Assembly (NCBI RefSeq): GCF_036895565.1
Contig: NZ_CP145904.1
Location: 2,046,001-2,110,000, forward strand
DNA from: Flavobacterium sp. KS-LB2
GTDB taxonomy: Bacteria > Bacteroidota > Bacteroidia > Flavobacteriales > Flavobacteriaceae
Direction of reading: 5' to 3'
Length of the DNA: 64,000 bases
Numbering within the stretch: the first letter of the stretch is position 1; every line of letters begins with the position of its first letter. A model generated the notes under the pieces. It was not told the DNA's origin, ran no database searches, and saw only the letters and a list, made by a program, of their open reading frames with translations. Below are positions 7,855-17,000 of the stretch, piece after piece. The translations under genes and the position numbers were made by a program.

Positions 7855-9270
7855 CTAATAACTTTCATTATTGTCTTGAGGATCTGTAAATTTTGTTTTG
7901 CTTTCATCAAAAAATAATCCTTTTCTATCTAAAGATCCATTTCGATGTTTTGCAATTATGAACTCTGTATTTGCTCCTTGTCTCAACATTGCATCATCAA
8001 GTTCAATTCCATAATATGAAGGACGATAAATAAAAGCAACTAAATCGGCATCTTGTTCAATTGCTCCAGATTCGCGTAAATCTTTCAGTAAAGGTCTCCT
8101 ATCAGATCTATTTTCAACATCCCTACCTAATTGAGAAAGCACTATAATGGGAATATTTAATTCCTTTGCTAATCGTTTCAAGGATCTAGTAATCGTAGCT
8201 ATTTCTTGCTCTCTAATACTATTTTTATTTAATAATTTACAACTCATTAGTTGCAAATAATCGATAATTACCATTCTAATCCCAAATTTCCTATGCCAGA
8301 AACGTATTTTTGCAATAACATCATAAACATCAGATGATTGGTCATCAAAGTATGCTGGATATTTCTCCATTTTGCCTTTTAAAATGATGAACTCTTCAAA
8401 ATAAATACTTTCATTGAATCCTGTTCTTAATAATTGATTCAAATCAAAATTACTATTACAAGCAACCAATCTTGTCATTAATTGCTCTGAACTCATTTCA
8501 CATGATATAAAGCCTACAGGTATATTTTGTTTTATATTTTCGAGCATTGTTTTAAGAACTAAGCTCGTTTTACCCATTCCAGGACGTGCGCCGATAACAA
8601 TTAAATCAGAATTTTGCCAACCATTAGTAATTGCATCTAGTTTTTTGAAACCAGTAAAACAACCTGATAATTCATTACTTTTTTTTAATGTTAAAACCTC
8701 AATTCGTTTTCCAATTCTAGTTAATCCTTCTTTCATTGATAAATCTGAAACACCGGTCGAAGTTTGTTCTCTAAGTGAACCAATATTCCTTTCAGCATGA
8801 GCCATCAATTCAAATATATCCTTCTCCACATCATAAGCTAATGCAGATAATTCAGCATTATCAAAAATCATTTTTCGTCTTATGTAATATTGTATTAATA
8901 TTCTACAATGAAATTCAATATGAGCTGACGAGGATATCTTTTGTGTAAGCTCAATCAAATAAATATCTCCCCCAATTGAATTTAGCAAGCCCATTGTACG
9001 TAGGCTAGAAGAAACAGAAAGTAAATCAATAGGAGCTCCTTCTTGATATAATTTCTGAATGGATTTAAAAATACTTACATTTTCAATTTTGTAAAAAACT
9101 TCAGGGCTTTTTAAAATTAACAGACACTCGTGAGCACCATTCATTGAAATCATCATTGCTCCAAGAACTGCCTCCTCAATATCAATTGCGTGTGGTAGTA
9201 ATTTCCCCTTTTCAAGTTCGATTACTCGATTTGAATCATTTTTTCTAAATTCTTTGGCTTGAGATTCCAT
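7855..9270 (-). CDS. dnaB: Replicative DNA helicase, DnaB family, element-borne
   Basis: A 471-residue DnaB-type hexameric helicase. The N-terminal primase-interaction domain (HAIDIEEAVLGAMM onward, about residues 27-130) is followed by a RecA-like ATPase core with Walker A GARPGMGKTS, Walker B VIIDYLQLM, and the conserved LSQLGRDVENR and LRESGAIEQDAD segments. Both domains and all motifs look intact. It overlaps the upstream gene as TAATG. The chromosome should have its own dnaB elsewhere, so this copy probably supports replication of the excised element. Confidence 0.94.
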   Translation of the reverse strand: MESQAKEFRKNDSNRVIELEKGKLLPHAIDIEEAVLGAMMISMNGAHECLLILKSPEVFYKIENVSIFKSIQKLYQEGAPIDLLSVSSSLRTMGLLNSIGGDIYLIELTQKISSSAHIEFHCRILIQYYIRRKMIFDNAELSALAYDVEKDIFELMAHAERNIGSLREQTSTGVSDLSMKEGLTRIGKRIEVLTLKKSNELSGCFTGFKKLDAITNGWQNSDLIVIGARPGMGKTSLVLKTMLENIKQNIPVGFISCEMSSEQLMTRLVACNSNFDLNQLLRTGFNESIYFEEFIILKGKMEKYPAYFDDQSSDVYDVIAKIRFWHRKFGIRMVIIDYLQLMSCKLLNKNSIREQEIATITRSLKRLAKELNIPIIVLSQLGRDVENRSDRRPLLKDLRESGAIEQDADLVAFIYRPSYYGIELDDAMLRQGANTEFIIAKHRNGSLDRKGLFFDESKTKFTDPQDNNESY

Positions 9271-9989
9271 TAACTTAAAGGTTTTTGCATATAAGCAGGT
9301 TTAGATTCGTCAGTCGTTGGCTTTCTATTTTTATCTCCTTTAAGATTGTCGAGATAATTAATTGTAAATCTTGTCAATCTTGCTTTTATTTTTTTTAAAG
9401 TAAATTCTAATGACTCCTCATCAACTTTACAATTGAATACTTCTTTGAATTTTTCAAACTCCTGATTAGAAAACTCGTTCCTAAATCTCGTTAGAAACAT
9501 TCCCCATTCCAAGGGAGAATCGTTCATAAAAAAGGTGATAGCATCTTCTCTATTTGTGTTTATATCTGGTTTATTATCTGTTCCTATTATACATATAGGA
9601 ATTTCTACTAATCCATTTGTGCATTTTTTAGCTTCCATTTGTGGTTTTTTAGACATCGAGCCGTTCCTTTTAGAAGCCCCCTTTTCCTTTAAATATTCGT
9701 CTGAAAAAGTATACCAATTTGTCCTATCGAAAGAATTTTTGTTAAAGTTCCCAATCTCAATTACATTCATATCACTTAATTTTTTAATGATATATCTTAC
9801 TCGATTTTCTGTCCAAAAAGGAAACAATGTCAAAAATGCTTTGTTTGAATTATAAGTCCAAAATTTCCCATTGTAAAAATGCTTGTTGTTAGCTTGATTT
9901 TTACTAATCCAGAAATCAATATTCTTAATCATTACAGCACAATCAACGCCATAATTACTTGCATCTTCAACATTAAAACTATACTCCAT
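9270..9989 (-). CDS. Replication-initiator-like winged-helix protein
   Basis: I choose the ATG at 9987-9989 (MEYSFNVEDASNYGVDCAVM), because the 24 extra codons upstream are not protein-like for this family. The N-terminal about 120 residues (IKNIDFWISKNQAN ... WTYNSNKAFLTLFPFWTENRVRYIIKKLSDMNVIEIGNFN) form a winged helix typical of DnaD-like/phage replication proteins in Bacteroidetes. A low-complexity linker and a second helical domain follow. It overlaps dnaB by TAATG, which supports a helicase-loading or origin-binding role. That role is inferred. Confidence 0.72.
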   Translation of the reverse strand: MEYSFNVEDASNYGVDCAVMIKNIDFWISKNQANNKHFYNGKFWTYNSNKAFLTLFPFWTENRVRYIIKKLSDMNVIEIGNFNKNSFDRTNWYTFSDEYLKEKGASKRNGSMSKKPQMEAKKCTNGLVEIPICIIGTDNKPDINTNREDAITFFMNDSPLEWGMFLTRFRNEFSNQEFEKFKEVFNCKVDEESLEFTLKKIKARLTRFTINYLDNLKGDKNRKPTTDESKPAYMQKPLS

Positions 9990-10093
9990 TAAAATTATTT
10001 TTGTATTGATCAGCTTGCGACTAAAAGCATGTATTATTAGTATCCACAGGCACGACTTCATTATGAAAAGCGATAATTTTTAAAAAGCATTAT

Positions 10094-10321
10094 CTACTTC
10101 TTCAAATACTTTGGTTTAGTTGCCCTAGTGCCACTTGAAATCATCTCTTTATATTTATTAATCTTTTCAGCCTTCGTTTCCTTTGAAGGTAATTTAAGGG
10201 CTTTGCCTGGTACAGCATCCCCCTTAACATTACCAAGACTATCAATAATTACAATAGCCTGCTCAAACGTCTCCCGCAAGACATTATATTTTTCAATTGA
10301 AATGGTTATAGTTTTTTGCAT
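10094..10321 (-). CDS. Small hypothetical protein (75 aa)
   Basis: A 75-residue basic protein with N-terminal MQKTITISIEKYNVLRETFE, a helical centre and a Lys-rich tail. It lies 104 bp upstream of the replication gene and 9 bp downstream of the 104-aa gene, on the same strand. The opening resembles short coiled-coil accessory proteins of phages and integrative elements, but I cannot name a function. Confidence 0.6.
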   Translation of the reverse strand: MQKTITISIEKYNVLRETFEQAIVIIDSLGNVKGDAVPGKALKLPSKETKAEKINKYKEMISSGTRATKPKYLKK

Positions 10322-10330
10322 AATCTTTCA

Positions 10331-10645
10331 CTATTTCTTTTTTAAAATTTCAAGAACACTTTCTACGCAAACAGCAACTTCTTTATCCAGGAGTAAACAA
10401 TTCCAAAATTTTTTAAGCTTTAGAGAATTTATATCTGGATAGTAAAAAATTACTATTGTTCTAAAAGCTTCATAAGATTTAAATCCTAAATAAAAATACT
10501 CTCTCAACACTGTCGCACATTTTGCATAGGCTTCAAAACGAAGAACTGTAACTTTTTCTCTGTTTGAAATATTCAAAATGGAAATATTTTCATTTAAAAT
10601 ATTCCCACTAGGAATATTTACTATATTTTTGGTGTTATTATTCAT
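10331..10645 (-). CDS. Hypothetical protein (104 aa), first gene of the replication operon
   Basis: A 104-residue protein with an Asn/Ile-rich N-terminal tail and a helical C-terminal part containing EAYAKCATVLREYFYLGFKSYEAF and the end KLKKFWNCLLLDKEVAVCVESVLEILKK. There is no diagnostic motif. It is transcribed away from the divergent HTH gene, with a 12-bp inverted-repeat operator between them, so it is likely the first gene of an operon running through dnaB. Confidence 0.6.
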   Translation of the reverse strand: MNNNTKNIVNIPSGNILNENISILNISNREKVTVLRFEAYAKCATVLREYFYLGFKSYEAFRTIVIFYYPDINSLKLKKFWNCLLLDKEVAVCVESVLEILKKK

Positions 10646-10670
10646 AAAAATGTTCGCATATTAATTATTA

Positions 10671-10706
10671 CTATACAAATATAGTAAAATAAACATATTT
10701 GTATAG
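10671..10706. promoter_or_regulatory. Divergent operator with perfect 12-bp inverted repeat
   Basis: CTATACAAATAT (10671-10682) and ATATTTGTATAG (10695-10706) form a perfect inverted repeat with a 12-bp spacer, centred in the 85-bp gap between two divergent genes. This is the expected binding site for the HTH protein encoded at 10731. The half-site plus flank ACAAATATAGTAA resembles ACAATTATAGTAA at the parA palindrome. Confidence 0.65.
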
Positions 10707-10730
10707 CATTTATTAAAAAATAAATATAGT

Positions 10731-11183
10731 ATGAAGAAATTAATTAAATCCAATAAAAAACAGAAGCTAATTTATATACTAGATTTTGTGAGTGCATTAG
10801 ACTTATCTGCTTACCACTTATCTAGGAATACTAATTTAACTGAAGCAGGAATTTTAAGGATTTTAAATGGAACTGTAAAAAACCCTCATGAAAGCACACT
10901 AAATGAAATAATCTCATATCTTGATTCAATTGGGACTCCAACTCCACAAGTCATTAGTCCATCAATAAACAATAAAGATCTATGTAATATTGAGATAGAA
11001 AACAAAACTGAATCGTCGAGTGAAATACAAGAACAAATAAATGAGTTAAAAAAAATAATTCTTGTATCAAAAAAAATAAATCAATCCTGTGATCATCATG
11101 AAGAAATGTTAAGATTAAAAGAACATCATCTGAAACTCTTGAACGTATATGAAGAACTAACTGATAAAGAAGATTTAGAGTAG
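10731..11183 (+). CDS. Helix-turn-helix regulator with coiled-coil tail (150 aa)
   Basis: The only plus-strand gene of the element. The N-terminal about 70 residues (LDFVSALDLSAYHLSRNTNLTEAGILRILNGTVKNPHESTLNEIISYL) fit a Cro/CI-type HTH: helix 2 around SAYHLSRNTN and recognition helix around EAGILRILNG. The C-terminal half is a Glu/Lys/Ile coiled coil, likely for dimerisation. It diverges from the replication operon across a palindromic operator, so it is probably the element's main repressor or activator. Confidence 0.75.
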   Translation: MKKLIKSNKKQKLIYILDFVSALDLSAYHLSRNTNLTEAGILRILNGTVKNPHESTLNEIISYLDSIGTPTPQVISPSINNKDLCNIEIENKTESSSEIQEQINELKKIILVSKKINQSCDHHEEMLRLKEHHLKLLNVYEELTDKEDLE

Positions 11184-11378
11184 CTCTTCTTCCGAGAATC
11201 ACTCTAAAAAAAATCGAATAATATTAACAGCAACGTACTATTTAAGAAATAAAATTTGAATAAAACCATTCGATTTTGCAATGAACAAAAAGTGAACAGA
11301 ATCTTATAAAATCAATTTTTAAAATACTTGCAAAAAATTAACAATCAACTAATTAGCTTTTTAATAAACAACAATAGA

Positions 11379-11398
11379 GAATCCCTCTTTCTCCGCCA
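11379..11398 (+). other. Attachment site: duplicated 3' end of a tRNA gene (probably tRNA-Ser)
   Basis: GAATCCCTCTTTCTCCGCCA reads as the 3' half of a T-arm, the acceptor strand, the discriminator and CCA of a tRNA. No tRNA body lies upstream: 11184-11378 is AT-rich and holds nothing I recognise. It is followed within about 25 bp by a strong terminator. This is the typical right junction left by integration into a tRNA 3' end. The intact tRNA should be beyond the left edge. The Ser identity is a guess from the acceptor sequence. Confidence 0.72.
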
Positions 11399-11423
11399 GT
11401 AGAAAAACAAGTGGTATCAAAAC

Positions 11424-11453
11424 CCCGTAAATCTTATGATTTACGGGTTTTTT
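11424..11453 (+). terminator. Rho-independent terminator after the tRNA fragment
   Basis: CCCGTAAATC (11424-11433), loop TTAT, GATTTACGGG (11438-11447), then TTTTTT. This was probably the original terminator of the target tRNA gene, and marks chromosomal sequence to the right of the element. Confidence 0.9.
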
Positions 11454-11510
11454 GCTTTTACTACATATTCAAATTATTCATCTAATCTCATCCTTAAAGA
11501 GACTAAATCT

Positions 11511-11540
11511 AGACCCTAACAAATGCAACAATTAGGGTCT
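11511..11540. repeat. Inverted repeat flanked by short direct repeats, upstream of the integrase remnant
   Basis: AGACCCTAA (11511-11519) and TTAGGGTCT (11532-11540) form a perfect 9-bp inverted repeat. The octamer CTAAATCT flanks it on both sides (11503-11510 and 11543-11550). A second hairpin, AACCAGT/ACTGGTT, follows at 11580-11599. Such arrays next to an integrase may be arm-type or excisionase sites; this is inferred from position only. Confidence 0.5.
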
Positions 11541-11669
11541 CGCTAAATCTCCTTAAAGCCTGCAAACATTATGTTTTATAACCAGTTCAACGACTGGTTC
11601 ACTATTTAAACATCTTGTTTGGTATTCTTAAGAAATTTAAATTGAGTAAATAATTAAAAGGTCACCACC

Positions 11670-12077
11670 ATGAAAACAAAAATCACATTACACTTTTATA
11701 CTAAAAGCACCAAAGCCAACACTTCAGGTCAATTACCAATCTATATTAGATTGACTATGGATGGAAAACGAATGGAATTCAGTTCAAAGGAATTCATTGA
11801 TGCAGCAAAATGGTCAACCGAATTGTCAAAAATGAAAGGAACCTCAGAGGAAGCCCGTTCATTAAATAAATACCTTAATTTGATGAAATCAAAAATATTT
11901 GACATTCAGATGGAATTAATTCACAAAAACGAATTGCTGACACTTGAAGTTTTCAAAAACAAATTACTAGGTATCGAAGAACGTCAAAGAACCCTCATCC
12001 CTATCTTACAAGACCACAACAATAAAATCAAAGAATTGGTACCCATAGAATATACCTTATTAGTCAATAAAACTTAG
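11670..12077 (+). pseudogene. Truncated tyrosine recombinase (integrase) remnant
   Basis: The 135 codons match the N-terminal arm-binding and start of the SAM-like core-binding region of Bacteroidetes phage-type integrases: KSTKANTSGQLPIYIRLTMDG, the EFSSKEF strand, then the helical stretch ending KIKELVPIEYT. Family members are around 400 residues with an R-H-R-Y catalytic domain, which is absent here; after EYT the frame reads LLVNKT and stops, and the next 190 bp are AT-rich noncoding. It is therefore a decayed integrase. It lies outside the tRNA-fragment boundary, so it probably belonged to an older element at the same tRNA gene. Confidence 0.82.
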
Positions 12078-12168
12078 ATTGAAAGCTTTATAATATTTAA
12101 ATATCATAAAATTAAAACACAAAAAGAATAACACTAAAATCCTAAAAGCCAATGAGTTATTTTATTAC

Positions 12169-12187
12169 AAATAAATTAAATTTATTT
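12169..12187. promoter_or_regulatory. AT palindrome upstream of the ROK regulator gene
   Basis: AAATAAATT and AATTTATTT flank a central A as a perfect 9+1+9 palindrome, about 80 bp before the ROK start. It resembles the palindromes found downstream of the same gene at 13520-13568 and the AT-rich operators of NagC/Mlc-type ROK repressors. A role in autoregulation is inferred. Confidence 0.4.
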
Positions 12188-12269
12188 ATTATATAGCAAT
12201 AATTATTAAATATTAACACTAAGTTTGTAATAGAATACCACCTAAGTAATTACAATATAATATAACAAG

Positions 12270-13502
12270 ATGAGCTTAAAAGATTTATTAGACAGTAGTA
12301 CAGACAAAAGTCTTTCTGGACAAAAGTGGCATATGCTAAGACAAGCAATCGTAAAAAGATTACTATCTGCTGGCAATGCTACAATAGCAGAATTAAGTTC
12401 TGAACTACAATCTAGTGTTCCAACGGTAACCAAAGCTGTCAACGAATTATTATCAGAAGGCTATGTGGTAGATCTTGGAAAAGTCTCTAATAGTGGCGGA
12501 AGACGACCTTCTCTCTACAGCATCAATCCAACTTGCGCTTACTTTTTAGGGGTAGAAGTCAATATAGCCAGCATGTCTATTGGGTTACAAAATATTAAAA
12601 ATGAGTTTGTTAGTATCGAACTAGGAACTGCTTTTGTTTTAGAAAACACACAAGAGTCGCTTTTGGAATTCTGTAATTTGATAAATTCGTTTATAGAAGA
12701 CAGTTCAGTTGAAAAAAAAATGATTGTGGGAGTTTGTATTAACTTTTCAGGTCGTATTAATTCAATGGAAGGATTTAGCTACAATTATTTCTTTAGTGAA
12801 AACAGACCATTGACAGAAATTATTTCGGATCAATTAGAACTCCCAGTTCACTTAGAAAATGATACAAGAGCAATGACTTTTGGGGAATATTGCGAAGGTG
12901 TTGTTGATGATGAACAAAATATAATATTTGTAAATTACAGTTGGGGTGTGGCAATAGGAATGATTACTGATGGCAAACTTTATTATGGAAAATCTGGTTA
13001 TTCGGGTGAATTTGGCCACAGTACGATCTTTAATAATGAAATTATGTGTCAGTGCGGCAAACTCGGATGTCTAGAGACTGAAATTTCTGGTTGGTCCTTA
13101 GTAAACCAGTTCAAGGCCGCTTTAAAAGAGGGGAAACAGTCAAAAGTAGTTCTTGATCAAAGTTCTTCAGCTTTGCAGCACCATGCCATTATTTCTGGTG
13201 CTATCAACTTAGAAGATACTTTGTGTGTCGATTTAGTAACAAGGCAAAGTGAGAAAATGGGACGCTATTTGTCTATTCTACTTAATATCTTCAATCCCGA
13301 TCTATTGGTAATTGGCGGTGATTTTGCACAATTAGGAGAATACGCTCTTTTACCTATTCAGTCTTCATTAAAAAAATATTCCTTAGGTTTAGTTAACCGG
13401 GATATGAAACTTAAAAAATCAACTTTAGGCCGTCGTGCGGGAGTTATTGGGGCTTGTTGCGTTATTAAAGAAAAGATGTTATCTCCATTAATAAACATCT
13501 AG
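12270..13502 (+). CDS. ROK-family transcriptional regulator (NagC/XylR type)
   Basis: A 410-residue protein. An N-terminal winged HTH (about residues 22-75: ATIAELSSELQSSVPTVTKAVNELLSEGYV) precedes a ROK sugar-kinase-like domain with the zinc-binding motif CQCGKLGCLE and the EFGH segment. The phosphate-binding DxGGT motif expected at the start of an active ROK kinase is missing (it reads FLGVEVNIASMS), so this is a sensor-regulator, not a kinase. It sits at the head of the sialic-acid locus on the same strand, and would sense an amino sugar or its phosphate and control the SusC-to-NagB genes. Confidence 0.92.
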   Translation: MSLKDLLDSSTDKSLSGQKWHMLRQAIVKRLLSAGNATIAELSSELQSSVPTVTKAVNELLSEGYVVDLGKVSNSGGRRPSLYSINPTCAYFLGVEVNIASMSIGLQNIKNEFVSIELGTAFVLENTQESLLEFCNLINSFIEDSSVEKKMIVGVCINFSGRINSMEGFSYNYFFSENRPLTEIISDQLELPVHLENDTRAMTFGEYCEGVVDDEQNIIFVNYSWGVAIGMITDGKLYYGKSGYSGEFGHSTIFNNEIMCQCGKLGCLETEISGWSLVNQFKAALKEGKQSKVVLDQSSSALQHHAIISGAINLEDTLCVDLVTRQSEKMGRYLSILLNIFNPDLLVIGGDFAQLGEYALLPIQSSLKKYSLGLVNRDMKLKKSTLGRRAGVIGACCVIKEKMLSPLINI

Positions 13503-14015
13503 AAATACTTCTTAATTTCAATTATTAAATTTATTTAATAATTACATTGTATTTATTAAATTTATTTATATATTTACAACGTGATAATAAATAAAGCGGA
13601 AAACAATTCGGATTTAAAATTGTTTTTTTAATAATTTTTCTACTTTCTCTGCTAAAAGGGGGCAAGAAAAAACTTTTATTCAATAAAAAAACGTGAAAAT
13701 TACTATTGCAAAAAGAGATAAGTCTTTTAAGATTATTATCTCTAAATGTATTTTGACTGTATTATTGTCTCTATTGAAATCTTTTTGATAATGATGATTA
13801 ATCTTCTAAAATAAAGCAAGATTTTAAGATTGCTAACCTATAAAATTACAAAATTGGGAATGCCCTTTTTTATACAATATTCATTTGTCTCCATAAAAAA
13901 GCCAGCAGATGCTGGAAACATTGCTGGCTGGTTCTTAATAAAAAGAATTGTAGTTGGAAAACAAATAAATAAACCAAGAAGGAAGAATAATTATTAACCT
14001 AACCATTACAAAAGT
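13503..14015 (+). promoter_or_regulatory. Regulatory intergenic region ahead of the SusC operon
   Basis: These 513 bp contain no convincing gene. A perfect palindrome, AATTATTAAAT and ATTTAATAATT around TT, lies at 13520-13543. The 16-mer TTATTAAATTTATTTA recurs at 13522-13537 and 13553-13568, 31 bp apart, about three helical turns. Near the SusC start, GCCAGCA (13901-13907) pairs with TGCTGGC (13922-13928). The AT palindromes are candidate ROK operators; the GC hairpin probably lies in the mRNA leader. Confidence 0.5.
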
Positions 14016-17000
14016 ATGTATTTATTACCAAAAAGCAAGCCGAAAAATTATTGGCTCAGCCCTTCCCTAGGGAAAGCAATGAAATTAACATCCTTATTTC
14101 TAGTAGCTTTTACTGCACAAGCATCGGCTTCAGTTGCTTCAAAGACTGTTGTTTTTTTAGAACAACAAAGTATCGTTACAAAAGAAGAAAACAAATTAGG
14201 CCTAATCCAAAAGAAAATTACAGGAAAGGTAACTGATGAAAAAGGAGAATCTTTACCTGGAGTAAATATTATTGCTAAAGGCACTACTATTTCAACACAA
14301 ACCGATTTTGATGGTAATTTTACTATTGAAGTACCGGATACAGTTACAACCCTAGTGGTATCCTATATAGGTCTTCAAGAGCAAGAAGTGACTATTGGAA
14401 ACTCACCGCTAAGCATTGTACTTAAAGAAGTCGGACAACAAATGAATGAAGTAATTGTTGTTGGTTATGGTTCCCAAAATAGAAGAACCTTAAGTACTTC
14501 AGTTTCTAAACTAGATAAAAAAGTATTAGAAAATGTTCCTTATTCTAACGTAACACAAGCATTACAAGGAAACGTTACGGGTTTAGTAGTACGTACTTCT
14601 TCTGGACAACCTGGAAAAGCATCAAATATTTTAGTTCGTGGAGGAACTTCTATTGATAATCCAGCAGGAGCAACACCAATGTATATTGTCGATGGAGTTA
14701 TTAGAACACAAATTGATGATATTAACTCTTCTGATATTGCATCTTTACAAGTATTAAAAGATGCTGCGGCAACCTCCATTTATGGTGCCAGAGCTTCAAA
14801 TGGGGTTATTATTGTTACCACATCGACTGGTAAAGCTGGCGTGACTAAAATCACTTATAATGTTTCTACTCAAAATAGTCAAATCGGAAAAAAATATGAC
14901 TTTTTAGATGGCGGGGACTATATTAGACTACAACGCTTAGGTTTGTATAATGCTGCCGAAATAGCAGGACTTACTACAACTACTGGTATTGCCAGATTAG
15001 GACAATTAACTGGGGCAACGCCCGCTGGTACAGGTAATAATTTATTATCAAATACACCATTTGCCACTTTATTGAAATCAAATTTATCAGCTACAACAAT
15101 TCAAGGCTTACAAGCCAAAGGATGGCAAGAAATTGTTGATCCATTAAATGCTAACAATACAATTATGTATAAAAGCACAAATTGGAATGATGTTTTATTT
15201 AAAAACGCAATTACCCAAAATCATACTTTAGGTTTTAGTGGAGGTAGTGATAAAGGTGTATTCGATTTAAGTTTAGGTTATTTAAAAGGAGATGGTATCA
15301 CTATATTTACTGGATACCAACGTTTTACAAGTAAATTAAACGCTTCCTTGCAAGTAGCCGATAACTTTACCTTAAATGGTAGAGTGTTATATTCTAAATC
15401 AAGCAATAACCAAGTAGTAGCCAGCAGTGTTGTTTTTAATAGATACTTAGGTAATTCTCCAACAACTAAACTCTATTTAGAGGATGGCACATTAGCTCCT
15501 GGGCAGAATAACATTAATGGAAATCCATTATACCAAATGGGTAAAATGAAGGGAATTAATGAGAATAATAAATTACAAATGAGTGTTGATGGTGATCTAA
15601 AACTTACTACTGATTTAACGTTTACTCCCTCTTTATCGCTGTATAATGAAAATGAAAACGATAATACTTTCCAACAAGCTTTCTTAAGTGGTAATAATGG
15701 TTTAGTTGACAATACTCGTACAGCCACTAGATTAAGTAATCAAATTACTCAATATCAATACGAAGGAGTTTTTACTTACGTTAAAAATTTAGAAACTATA
15801 GGAGACTTTCAAGCAAAACTTGGTGCATCTAAATTTGACAGAAGCATAAAAACCTTTAATGCATCTGGAAAAGGAAGTCCTTCTGACCTAGCACAGACTT
15901 TAGATTCTTCACCAATACCGGTTTCAGTATATAGTAACAACACAAGATTAATATTGAATAGTGTTTTTGGTCGTGTAAATTACGATTATAAAAGCAAGTA
16001 TTTTGCAACAGCTTCATTTAGATATGATGGTGCTTCTAGTTTAGGACCGGACAATAAGTATGGCTTTTTCCCTGGATTATCTGTGGGTTGGAATGCACAG
16101 GAAGAGAAATTTTGGTCAGTGATGCCTGAAGCCGTTTCTTCTTTAAAACTTCGTGGAAGTTATGGGGTAAACGGAAACTTAGGTACTTTGGGTGATTTCC
16201 AAGCAGGTGGATTATATTCTGGATCTGCTAACGGATTCGCTAATAGTTATAATGGTCAATCAGCAATTATCAACTCTCAAATCGCAAACCCAGGTTTAAA
16301 ATGGGAACAATCTCAAACTTTTAATGCTGGTTTTGATTTAGGTTTTAATCAAGATAGAATTAGATTAATTGGAGATTTTTACAATAAATTAACTTCTGAT
16401 TTATTAACAAACTTAACGCTTCCTTCTAATAGTGGTTTCTCTACTGTTCTAACGAACTTGGGAGGATTGAGAAGTAAAGGATTTGAATTAGAATTGAATG
16501 CCAATGTTTACAATCAAAACGATTTGAAAATTAACTTTGGAGCTAATATCTCTCACAATACAAACGTTATCGAGAAACTTCCATTTAATGGCAATACAAA
16601 TAACCGAATTGGAGGAACTGAGATCTGGGATAAATCTAGCGGAAGCTATAAATATGTTGGAGGATTACAAGAAGGCAACAAAATTGGTGATTTTTATGCC
16701 CACAAACAATTATACATTCTTTCTACTCAAGCAGAGGCAGATGCATACAACCTGTTAGTACATGATAATTATGTTACAAAAACAGGTCTTACTGGAGGTA
16801 ATCCAACAGGAAAGAAATTCGCTGGTGATGCTGTGTTTGAAGATACAGATAATAATGGCGTAATAGATAGTAGAGATAGAACCTTCATGGGTAATATGTT
16901 TCCAAAATTCACAGGTGGTTTTAATTTAAATGCTGAGTACAAAGGATTTTCGTTAGCCGTTAGAACTGATTACTCACTTGGAGCTACAATTTATAATGAA

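Larger units (their letters stand above)
1..11398. mobile_element. Integrated mobilizable element (right end), inserted at a tRNA 3' end
   Basis: This stretch groups genes typical of Bacteroidetes mobilizable elements: BfmA/BtgA and MobB mobilization proteins, ParA, a DnaB helicase, a divergent regulator and a methyltransferase cargo. Nearly all are on the minus strand. The right end is defined by a 20-bp tRNA 3' end copy (11379-11398) followed by a strong terminator, the pattern left when an element recombines into a tRNA gene. The left end, the active integrase and the reconstituted tRNA lie outside the window. No conjugation (tra) genes are present here, so mobilization in trans is inferred. 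Confidence 0.72.

Noticed and set aside
9990-10061. Upstream start for the replication-initiator-like gene
   Set aside because: The extra 24 residues are basic and unlike the family N-terminus, which begins at MEYSFNVE.
11371-11400. Complete tRNA gene
   Set aside because: Only the last 20 bases match a tRNA; no D-arm, anticodon arm or 5' acceptor strand lies upstream.
12270-13502. ROK protein as the missing amino-sugar kinase
   Set aside because: The phosphate-binding DxGGT motif is missing and a DNA-binding HTH is present.
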